This document shows, piece after piece, positions 1-4,886 of a stretch of 6,083 bases of DNA. The stretch covers positions 1-6,083 of the forward strand of contig DBDL01000025.1 in the NCBI GenBank assembly GCA_002293545.1, given 5' to 3'. The notes under the pieces were generated by a model, which was not told the origin of the DNA, searched no databases, and was given only the letters and a program-made list of their open reading frames with translations. Source of the DNA: Lachnoclostridium sp. UBA933 (GTDB lineage: Bacteria; Bacillota; Clostridia; Lachnospirales; Lachnospiraceae). Position numbers and translations under genes: made by a program. Every line of letters starts with the position of its first letter. Position 1 is the stretch's first letter.

Positions 1-113
1 TTTTGTCCCCAGCAGCTTGAAGACGCAAGATAAAACTTAACGATGTCACGGTCATGAAGCTGATCAATAAATAGTTCTCCTCGTTGGTTGATGACTTCAA
101 GAATCTTCTCCAT
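1..113 (-). CDS. Unknown protein, N-terminal part only (gene runs off the left edge)
   Basis: An open frame begins with ATG at 113 and runs leftwards off the window; 37 full codons are visible. The start is supported by a purine-rich AAAGGA about 9 nt upstream on the minus strand (around 123-128). The visible residues begin MEKILEVINQRGELFIDQLH and continue through an acidic and basic helical stretch (DRDIVKFYL) to SSSCWGQ. I recognise no domain. It lies 60 nt downstream of the XRE regulator on the same strand, so the two may be co-transcribed, although a palindromic repeat (148-168) sits between them. Being cut by the window edge, its length and function cannot be judged; a small accessory protein of the mobile element is the most that can be suggested. 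Confidence 0.6.
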   Translation of the reverse strand, partial: MEKILEVINQRGELFIDQLHDRDIVKFYLASSSCWGQ

Positions 114-147
114 TTTGATTATATCCTTTCTGTTCTTCGATTTCGTC

Positions 148-168
148 GGTACGCACCCGGTGCGCACC
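148..168. repeat. Degenerate copy of the 21-bp GTGCGCAC palindrome
   Basis: Left half GGTACGCACC, central C, right half GGTGCGCACC. It matches the perfect palindrome at 3531-3551 at all but three arm positions. It lies in the 60-nt gap between the XRE gene stop and the ribosome binding site of the next minus-strand gene. No T-run follows on either strand, so it does not look like a simple intrinsic terminator. Confidence 0.6.
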
Positions 169-173
169 AAAGT

Positions 174-365
174 TTAATCTTTGAGAGACTCCAGCGTGAC
201 GCCCAGTTCTTTTGCAATGGCGCACACTGTATACCATCCCGGATTTTTACTCGCACCGGTTTCTATGTTGTGGATGTTGGAAACCGCCGTCCCGCATCTT
301 CGAGCCAGCTCTGATTTTGAAAGTCCCTTTTCGAGTCTCTTTTGTCGGATTTTGTCACCTATCAT
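174..365 (-). CDS. Small XRE-family helix-turn-helix regulator
   Basis: A 63-residue protein that is essentially a single Cro/CI-type DNA-binding domain. The helix-turn-helix falls at about residues 16-35 (SKSELARRCGTAVSNIHNIE), preceded by the usual basic first helix (IRQKRLEKGLS) and followed by the helix ending in LGVTLESL. Short XRE proteins like this are common on Firmicutes mobile elements as repressors or antirepressors of local promoters. The ATG at 365 is the natural start for a complete domain, although no strong ribosome binding site precedes it. No effector or dimerisation domain is present. It is oriented with the minus-strand backbone and diverges from the membrane-protein gene at 586, so it could act on the 366-585 intergenic region; that is inference. 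Confidence 0.85.
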   Translation of the reverse strand: MIGDKIRQKRLEKGLSKSELARRCGTAVSNIHNIETGASKNPGWYTVCAIAKELGVTLESLKD

Positions 366-383
366 ATTGCACCAACTTTCTAT

Positions 384-530
384 ATATGGTAAAATACATA
401 ATATCTCAGCGCTTTCGGTTACGAATTTTTTCTTTAATCTTAGGCCAGATCAATATCCAGTCTTTTTTACATTGTCTATAAATAAAAATAATAAACACTG
501 CGTTTACATAGGTCGTATGGATTACCATAT
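384..530. repeat. Inverted 9-bp pair ATATGGTAA / TTACCATAT in a divergent intergenic region
   Basis: ATATGGTAA at 384-392 is repeated in inverse orientation at 522-530. The copies lie near the 5' ends of the XRE gene (minus) and the membrane-protein gene (plus). They could be half-operators for the XRE protein. The sequence is A+T-rich and the match is short, so chance is quite possible. Confidence 0.25.
466..494 (+). promoter_or_regulatory. Weak candidate promoter for the membrane-protein gene
   Basis: TTTACA (466-471) and TAATAA (489-494) are separated by 17 bp, upstream of the gene that starts at 586. The -10 is a poor match and the region is A+T-rich, so this is only the best candidate seen. 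Confidence 0.25.
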
Positions 531-585
531 GAATATACCAAATGGTTATTAGCATTTTTTTCATCTCCTGAATTGAGGTGTTGTT

Positions 586-1260
586 TTGGATTACTTAACC
601 ACGTTGCTTGCCTTGGCTACCTCTGTACTCGGTATAATAAGTTTTCTATGTAATAAAAATAAAGTAGCGGTATTCGCGGTTGTGAGCTTTTTTGTATTAT
701 TGTTTTTTCTGTCGCATAAAGCCATCTATTATACGTATCATGACGGCTATATGTGGATTTGCTTTGGTATTGGTGTGTTATCACTGCTTGGGCTATTGTG
801 TTATGCGTTATATTGCCGCAAAAGGAAAACAGAAACACCTGATCCGCAGCACCTTTGGTTGACTGCTATAGCCTTTCTTCCGGCTTTTTCTATCCTATTC
901 AAATATACAATTTTTAAAGATATTGTAATAAACCTTGCCTCTAATGCTGATATTGAAAAATATATGGAATTTGTTAATAGTCTTAAAATTAATTTCAGTG
1001 GATTTAAAGAAGAGGTATTTGTTCAAGCAAACGTATTTTTGTTATACTTTTTTAGATTTATCGGGAATCTATTAGCAGTTATCTCGGTGGGGATCGGTGT
1101 CATTTGGATGAAAAGATATTTTTCATCGGTATTTTGGTCTGGCAATGCGTATGAGTTTAATCAATCAAAAAATATGGCACGAAAGCTTGCTGCGATTGTT
1201 ATATTATCTGTTATTTTTTCTTCCGGCGTATTTTATTTAATCCTAGACGCACTACCTTAA
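586..1260 (+). CDS. Hypothetical six-helix integral membrane protein
   Basis: A 224-residue protein that I do not recognise. Hydrophobic segments at about residues 4-22, 27-44, 55-77, 90-110, 150-175 and 200-220 suggest six membrane helices. Between helices 4 and 5 there is a soluble-looking loop of about 40 residues (around 111-149). A short basic loop follows helix 3 (CRKRK). The start is TTG at 586, with GAGGTG 5 nt upstream (575-580). An in-frame TGA at 574-576 excludes a longer form, and no ATG competes near this site. The gene is A+T-rich and on the plus strand, unlike its minus-strand neighbours, so it is probably cargo. Possible roles include immunity or a membrane-acting defence component, but no motif supports a choice. 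No partner gene shares its transcript in the window. Confidence 0.75.
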   Translation: MDYLTTLLALATSVLGIISFLCNKNKVAVFAVVSFFVLLFFLSHKAIYYTYHDGYMWICFGIGVLSLLGLLCYALYCRKRKTETPDPQHLWLTAIAFLPAFSILFKYTIFKDIVINLASNADIEKYMEFVNSLKINFSGFKEEVFVQANVFLLYFFRFIGNLLAVISVGIGVIWMKRYFSSVFWSGNAYEFNQSKNMARKLAAIVILSVIFSSGVFYLILDALP

Positions 1261-1410
1261 AAGCAGTTTTGAAAATAAGCTTGTAAGGGGCAAAAATGGC
1301 TTCTTTTCGTGATTTGCCCAAAAGTTCAATGGTAACTATCCAGCTTAACGCTTCAAAGTATATAAAAAAAAATATGAATCCAACCATAAAACATATCATC
1401 CCTTCTCACA

Positions 1411-1431
1411 GGTGTGCACACTGTGCGCACC
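1411..1431. repeat. Near-perfect copy of the 21-bp GTGCGCAC palindrome
   Basis: Left half GGTGTGCACA, central C at 1421, right half TGTGCGCACC. One arm base (T at 1414) departs from the perfect copy. It lies 6 nt beyond the stop of the spoVG-like gene. There is no T-run on either side. Confidence 0.8.
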
Positions 1432-1436
1432 TGCAT

Positions 1437-1739
1437 TCATATTTCCACTTCAACCCATCCGGCAAATGCTTTTTCCGGCGTTTCTGTGAGAATTTTGTCA
1501 TACGCCGCTAGGATGGTATCCTCCAGAAAGCGGCGGGTGCTCCGGGTAATCGGATGAACGACATCCACATGACCGCCATTTTTTGATGTACTGTAGGGCA
1601 TCCGGATAAATCGTTTACCGCTTGCTCCGATAATCTTGATATCTCTTATCAGCAAACCATTGTCTACCGTGATCGACGCCACGCCGAGCAGTTTCCCGCC
1701 ATTCGGGATCATCCGTAAATTCACGGATGTAACTTTCAT
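1437..1739 (-). CDS. spoVG: SpoVG-family regulatory protein
   Basis: A 100-residue protein with the SpoVG fold signature. The N-terminus MKVTSVNLRMI resembles the family start, followed by GVASITVDN (about 19-27), RDIKII (32-37), RFIRMPY (43-49) and the conserved HPI with a serine/threonine-arginine stretch (about 62-70). SpoVG proteins are small nucleic-acid-binding regulators, known in Bacillus for effects on septation and sporulation and in other Firmicutes for gene regulation; mobile elements often carry paralogues. The start at 1739 is preferred over an in-frame ATG at 1760, because AGAGGA stands about 8-9 nt before it and because it matches the usual family N-terminus. The C-terminus (KAFAGWVEVEI) extends past the conserved core. 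Its first 125 nt overlap the upstream small membrane-protein gene in another frame, which suggests translational coupling. Confidence 0.88.
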   Translation of the reverse strand: MKVTSVNLRMIPNGGKLLGVASITVDNGLLIRDIKIIGASGKRFIRMPYSTSKNGGHVDVVHPITRSTRRFLEDTILAAYDKILTETPEKAFAGWVEVEI

Positions 1740-1854
1740 ATTCTCTGTCCTCTGTTTCATTAAGATTGTTAAATATAAGCATTCCGCACACTATATATCC
1801 GATAAACGCTCCCAGCAGCAGACAAATAACCGCGCAAAGAATACATGCCAGCAT
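1615..1854 (-). CDS. Small single-pass membrane protein overlapping spoVG
   Basis: A 79-residue protein with an N-terminal hydrophobic helix (residues 1-28, rich in Leu, Ile, Cys and Gly) and a charged cytoplasmic-type tail starting NNLNETEDREYES. The ATG at 1854 has an excellent ribosome binding site, GGAGG, 9 nt upstream (around 1864-1868), which is the main reason to believe in the gene. The N-terminal pattern recalls the tiny one-helix proteins often seen in Firmicutes conjugative elements (DUF3789-like); that assignment is from memory and tentative. The last 125 nt (1615-1739) are shared out of frame with the spoVG-like gene, so the tail sequence from about residue 39 onward may be dictated partly by SpoVG. 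A frameshift that shortened or extended an ancestral gene cannot be excluded. Confidence 0.6.
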   Translation of the reverse strand: MLACILCAVICLLLGAFIGYIVCGMLIFNNLNETEDREYESYIREFTDDPEWRETARRGVDHGRQWFADKRYQDYRSKR

Positions 1855-1912
1855 TTTTATCCGCCTCCAAATCGTTTGATTATACCCCTAAGTTTTTCAC
1901 CCTTTCTCAGCC

Positions 1913-2008
1913 TGCCGGGGTATTATGGCCGCCCCGGCACCGGCAATGTTACCGGTTCGGAGCTTGAACAGGCGGGGCAAGCTGTGGTACAATACTGTTA
2001 GTGACAGT
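1913..2008. repeat. Cluster of four consecutive inverted repeats, G+C-rich
   Basis: Four perfect inverted repeats follow each other: TGCCGGGG (1913-1920) with CCCCGGCA (1932-1939); ACCGG (1939-1943) with CCGGT (1952-1956); AGCTTG (1961-1966) with CAAGCT (1978-1983); ACTGT (1994-1998) with ACAGT (2004-2008). The block is much richer in G+C than the TIR gene that follows. It holds the candidate TIR promoter, and none of the stems is followed by a T-run. It could be an operator array, a structured leader, or the remnant of a replication or transfer site. Confidence 0.55.
1964..1993 (+). promoter_or_regulatory. Candidate sigma-A promoter for the TIR gene
   Basis: TTGAAC (1964-1969) and TACAAT (1988-1993) are separated by 18 bp. 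The TG dinucleotide of an extended -10 lies at 1985-1986. Transcription from here would give a leader of roughly 75 nt before the TIR start. The -35 overlaps the AGCTTG/CAAGCT inverted repeat, so a regulator bound there would block RNA polymerase. Confidence 0.55.
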
Positions 2009-2075
2009 GGCGGCGTGGGCTCTGCCGGGGGCTGTGAGATTATTAGTGTCTAAACATAATAATTAAGGATGAGGG

Positions 2076-3071
2076 GTGTCAAACATGAAAACTAAGTATA
2101 CGCTGTTTATCAGTCATAGCGCGCAAGAGAAAAATGTAGCACAAGCTATAAAGACTACGCTAAGCAATGCATTTACAGGGGATTTGAGGTTTTTCTTTTC
2201 ACCCGAGATGAAAGTAGGAACTATCTGGAAAGACTACATTCAAACGCAGTTAGGCGAATGCGATGCGGGGTTGTTTGTTTTGACCCCTGAATTTCAAAAA
2301 AGCCATTGGTTTACCGCAGAATTTACTGCATTCTGGCTACAAGGAAAACCTACATATATTTTAACAATGGACGATGATAAAATCGACTCCAATAGTTTTA
2401 TTGATATTATGAATGATACTCAAAGAGGTAGCTTAAACTCTGTTGATAACGTAAAAGGACTAATAGTTCAATTAGCTAAATCCATTTCAAAAGGCAGCAC
2501 CATTGAAATACCATATGACGCAGCCGAAGTAATCTGTCGTGTTGCGGCACAAGAATATAATAAAGCCATTGAGTCTCATCGCGCCAAACTGTTTTCTGAT
2601 ATTAAATTGCGGAGCGACTATATCCAATTTCGATATACGGCTGATGATATAATGTTGTTGAATGATGAACAATTATTAGCTGTGATGGGCTTGGTATCAA
2701 ACAACAATTATTTGCGACTTCTTCTGCAGAAGATTGTCGTAGACAGAAGATCAAATAATCTAATTACCATTGCTATCAATAGCCTTGGTGATGAAATCAA
2801 TGGCGACAATACGGAATTGGGGAACTTCGTCATATTCTTAGCTGAAAAAGGTTTGTTTAATGAAGATTTCTTCTCAGCGGCCATTGGTCGAATTAGAAAT
2901 GATACCACGATGATAAGAGTCCTTAAAGCTCTATACAAACGTAATCCCCAATTGAGTTTAGAATATTATTTATCAAAAAGAAATTCAAATGGGGAACGTT
3001 TTATTACGGGAGAGACTCAGATAAAGAGAATTGAAGCGTTCTATAAGCAACAAGGTGAAGTCCTCGTTTAG
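2076..3071 (+). CDS. TIR-domain protein with an unidentified helical C-terminal region
   Basis: A 331-residue protein. Residues about 7-100 form a bacterial TIR domain: the first strand YTLFISHS (8-15), the FFFSPEMKVG loop (39-48), the strand AGLFVLTPEF (64-73), and SHWFTAEFTAFW (76-87), where Glu82 is the expected catalytic glutamate of NAD-consuming TIR enzymes. No N-terminal signal or membrane helix is present, so it should be cytoplasmic. Residues about 135-331 are mostly helical and match no family I can name; they may be a sensor or oligomerisation region. TIR proteins commonly act in anti-phage abortive infection by NAD+ cleavage or signal synthesis, but that role is inferred here. GTG at 2076 follows AAGGA by 6 nt; ATG at 2085, preceded by GAGGGG, is an alternative that shortens it by three residues. 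It stands alone on the plus strand, convergent with parB. Confidence 0.85.
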   Translation: MSNMKTKYTLFISHSAQEKNVAQAIKTTLSNAFTGDLRFFFSPEMKVGTIWKDYIQTQLGECDAGLFVLTPEFQKSHWFTAEFTAFWLQGKPTYILTMDDDKIDSNSFIDIMNDTQRGSLNSVDNVKGLIVQLAKSISKGSTIEIPYDAAEVICRVAAQEYNKAIESHRAKLFSDIKLRSDYIQFRYTADDIMLLNDEQLLAVMGLVSNNNYLRLLLQKIVVDRRSNNLITIAINSLGDEINGDNTELGNFVIFLAEKGLFNEDFFSAAIGRIRNDTTMIRVLKALYKRNPQLSLEYYLSKRNSNGERFITGETQIKRIEAFYKQQGEVLV

Positions 3072-3086
3072 CTACGATAGAGTAGC
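3071..3086 (+). other. Small hairpin at the end of the TIR gene
   Basis: GCTAC (3071-3075) pairs with GTAGC (3082-3086) around a 6-nt loop, starting on the last base of the TIR stop codon. There is no T-run, so a terminator role is weakly supported. Together with the palindrome at 3089-3109 it fills the 42-nt gap between the convergent TIR and parB genes. Confidence 0.3.
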
Positions 3087-3088
3087 AT

Positions 3089-3109
3089 GCCGCGCACACT
3101 GTGCACAGC
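3089..3109. repeat. Degenerate copy of the 21-bp GTGCGCAC palindrome
   Basis: Left half GCCGCGCACA, central C at 3099, right half TGTGCACAGC. Each arm differs from the perfect copy at two positions, and the inner core is retained. It lies between the convergent TIR and parB stops, 4 nt from the parB stop codon. Confidence 0.55.
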
Positions 3110-3113
3110 AAAA

Positions 3114-3998
3114 TTATCCTTCATCAAAAAACGCATCCAACGCATCTTGGATGATCCCCAATATGGTAGTTTCATCTTCGTATTCTTCAAAATAATCCGC
3201 GATGATTTGATACGGGATTTGAAAATGCGTTTTCGGCTTCGGTTCTTTCGTCTTTTTCAGCAGCAACTCTTCCAACACCACTTCGCTGACTTCGGGCAGT
3301 TCTTTAATCTGCTCGGCCTGCTTTTGCGACAACTTTATATCCTCTGCCGTGATAAAATCATATACGGTGGATTGGTCATCCTCCGGCAAATAGGAGAGAG
3401 CCACACCGGCTCGAACCGACATCTCACCGGTATCCACCCGATCCAAAAGGGAAGGTAGTAGGTAAGCAAGCCGGATGTAATATTGGATATTGCGCTTGCT
3501 GTCCTCACTGGTTTCCGCGATTTTCGCGGTGGTGCGCACAGTGTGCGCACCTAATTTCTCATACGCCTCCATCTGCTGAAAGTAGGCATACGCCTTTTCA
3601 GAGGGCAGCAGCTCGTGCCGCTGATTCAGGTTCGTGTTTAGCATAATGAGCTGCGCCTTAATATCATCCACATCTTTTACAATCGCCGGGATTTTTTCAT
3701 GTTTCAGCAGCTTACAGGCCGCAACGCGGTTATGTCCGGCCAGGATCTGATACATACCGGGTTGTGCTGGATGCTTGCGGACGATAATAGGGGAGAGCAG
3801 GCCGTTCATTTGGATATCATCGGCAAGCTCCCGCAGCCGATCCGCCGAATACGCTTTGAACGGCTGATTTTCGTAGGGCATAAGATAACGGAGATCAATC
3901 AGCTGGATATCTTTCTTATTAGAGGCAGAATCGCCGCCGCTCAACATATCCAAAAAAGCGGTGTCGGCTCCGGGTATACTGAATTGAATTTTTTCCAT
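3114..3998 (-). CDS. parB: ParB-family partition protein
   Basis: A 294-residue protein. The N-terminal ParB/Sulfiredoxin-type domain spans about residues 30-130: LIDLRYLMPYENQPF, then a helix ADRLRELADDIQMNGLLSPIIVR (52-74), and the nucleotide-binding-type motif ILAGHNRVAA (85-94), where chromosomal ParB has GERR. NLNQRHELLPSEKAYAY (123-139) matches the family's Asn-Arg-Glu segment. A helix-turn-helix region follows at about 158-203. The C-terminal part (210-294) is acidic and probably mediates dimerisation. With ParA it would bind centromere-like sites and help the element segregate. Its ATG overlaps the parA stop (TAATG, one shared base), with GGAG about 10 nt upstream, so the genes are translationally coupled. 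A 21-bp palindrome is embedded in the coding sequence at 3531-3551, encoding about residues 150-156 (GAHTVRT). Confidence 0.9.
   Translation of the reverse strand: MEKIQFSIPGADTAFLDMLSGGDSASNKKDIQLIDLRYLMPYENQPFKAYSADRLRELADDIQMNGLLSPIIVRKHPAQPGMYQILAGHNRVAACKLLKHEKIPAIVKDVDDIKAQLIMLNTNLNQRHELLPSEKAYAYFQQMEAYEKLGAHTVRTTAKIAETSEDSKRNIQYYIRLAYLLPSLLDRVDTGEMSVRAGVALSYLPEDDQSTVYDFITAEDIKLSQKQAEQIKELPEVSEVVLEELLLKKTKEPKPKTHFQIPYQIIADYFEEYEDETTILGIIQDALDAFFDEG
3531..3551. repeat. Perfect 21-bp palindrome inside the parB coding sequence
   Basis: Half-site GGTGCGCACA (3531-3540), central G at 3541, then the exact inverse half TGTGCGCACC (3542-3551). It is the only fully symmetrical member of the family in this window. 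On the coding strand it reads GAHTVRT in the linker between the N-terminal domain and the helix-turn-helix of ParB. Confidence 0.85.
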
Positions 3999-4783
3999 TA
4001 TTCCGCGTCTCCATTCTTATGAAGGATCTCGCTGACCAGATCGCGGTACTGATCACCCAACCGGCTACGCTTGGTCTGGATCAGGCTCTTTTTATAGTAG
4101 GTGGACATGGTGGCTTCCACCGACCGGCGTATCTCCGTTTGAAAGAAATAATCCTTGTAATTCGCCCGAAGCGAATCTCGTACCGCGCCGGACATGTTGG
4201 TGTTTTCGGCCATTGTCAGAACGATTCCCTCCAACCGAAGGCGTTCGTTCAGGTTCGCTTTGATCTGTGAAAATACATTCATAAAATCCTGCAAGCCATC
4301 CAGCGCGAATTTTTGCGCTTGTACCGGAACAATCACGCTATCGGCGCAAGCAAGCGCGTTGATGAGCAGGATCCCGAGCGAGGGCAGAGTATCGATCAGG
4401 ATGTAATCGTATTCCGGTAAATCCTCCCGTTTCAGTATCCGGTCAAGTACCATTTCGCGGCTCATCGCGGAGGTTAGGAAGTAATCCGCGCTGGCAAGGT
4501 TGATCGCTGAGGGGATGTAGTCCATTCCCTCTGGGCTTGTGCGTATGCACTCCGGAATGCTGAATGGCTGGTTGTTGACGGCGCAGTGCATCAGATCCCC
4601 GATGGTGGGCTTGTCATCCTTTTCAAACCCGATGTAGCTTGATAAATTTCCCTGGGGATCCAGGTCAATCAGTAAGACCCGATACCCTTCGGCGGCAAGT
4701 CCGGCTCCGACGTTTACCGTCGTAGTAGTCTTTCCGCACCCGCCCTTTTGATTTGCAAATACTAAGATTTTCCTTGTGTTCAT
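3998..4783 (-). CDS. parA: ParA/Soj-family partition ATPase
   Basis: A 261-residue Walker-type ATPase without an N-terminal DNA-binding extension, the size of Soj-like proteins. The deviant Walker A motif KGGCGKTT is at residues 13-20, with the signature lysine Lys13 and the P-loop Lys18. The A' motif DLDPQGN is at 40-46, and the Walker B strand YDYILIDTLPSLG lies in the middle of the protein (about 125-137). The IVPVQAQKFALDGL segment is typical of the family. ParA binds non-specific DNA with ATP and, stimulated by ParB, moves or tethers cargo DNA. The ATG at 4783 has GGGAG 8 nt upstream. It is first in a parA-parB operon, and a palindromic repeat lies about 43-63 bp upstream of its start, where an operator could be. 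Similar ATPases such as MinD are less likely given the ParB partner. Confidence 0.93.
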   Translation of the reverse strand: MNTRKILVFANQKGGCGKTTTTVNVGAGLAAEGYRVLLIDLDPQGNLSSYIGFEKDDKPTIGDLMHCAVNNQPFSIPECIRTSPEGMDYIPSAINLASADYFLTSAMSREMVLDRILKREDLPEYDYILIDTLPSLGILLINALACADSVIVPVQAQKFALDGLQDFMNVFSQIKANLNERLRLEGIVLTMAENTNMSGAVRDSLRANYKDYFFQTEIRRSVEATMSTYYKKSLIQTKRSRLGDQYRDLVSEILHKNGDAE

Positions 4784-4821
4784 GATTGATACTCCCTTTC
4801 AAATGATAAATTTGTGTATAT

Positions 4822-4846
4822 AAAAAGTGCGCACACTGTGCGCACC
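4822..4846 (-). terminator. Palindrome followed by T-run: terminator of int, possibly also parA operator
   Basis: On the minus strand a 21-bp palindrome (4826-4846, 9 paired bases in each arm around central C at 4836) is followed at once by TTTTT (4826-4822, complement). That is the form of an intrinsic terminator, about 40 nt beyond the int stop. It is also a near-perfect member of the GTGCGCAC palindrome family and stands just upstream of parA, so it may double as a ParB- or regulator-binding site. Confidence 0.65.
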
Positions 4847-4871
4847 TAGATATGGGCTATTCTGTTTTCGC

Positions 4872-4886
4872 TGTCAAAATGCTGTC
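4872..4886 (+). repeat. 15-bp direct repeat, int-distal copy
   Basis: TGTCAAAATGCTGTC is repeated exactly and in the same orientation at 6004-6018, so the pair brackets the integrase gene. This copy overlaps the int stop codon. It is a candidate arm-type binding site for the integrase. Confidence 0.6.

Noticed and set aside
217..237. A further possible copy of the GTGCGCAC palindrome inside the XRE gene
   Set aside because: Only the left half (GCGCACA) is similar; the right half departs at most positions, so chance is the simpler reading.
181..552. Long plus-strand frames across the XRE gene and its upstream region
   Set aside because: They are antisense to the convincing XRE domain, lack ribosome binding sites and show no domain.
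1211..1399. A minus-strand frame of 62 codons with one hydrophobic segment and a basic tail
   Set aside because: The purine-rich stretch is too close to the ATG, and the end overlaps the membrane-protein gene antisense by about 50 nt. Hydrophobicity is expected from A+T-rich sequence. Its place downstream of spoVG on the same strand is the only support.
1296..1511. A plus-strand frame of 71 codons with AAGGGG 5 nt before its ATG
   Set aside because: It reads through the palindromic repeat (giving CAHCAH) and into the antisense of spoVG, and the residues show no domain. The ribosome binding site is good, so a short real peptide is not excluded.
1913..1939. The 8-bp G+C-rich stem as an intrinsic terminator
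   Set aside because: No T-run follows on either strand, and it lies upstream of genes on both sides instead of downstream.
4539..4550. GTGC and GCAC arms around GTAT inside parA
   Set aside because: The arm length and spacing differ from the 21-bp palindrome family, and the sequence is explained by coding.
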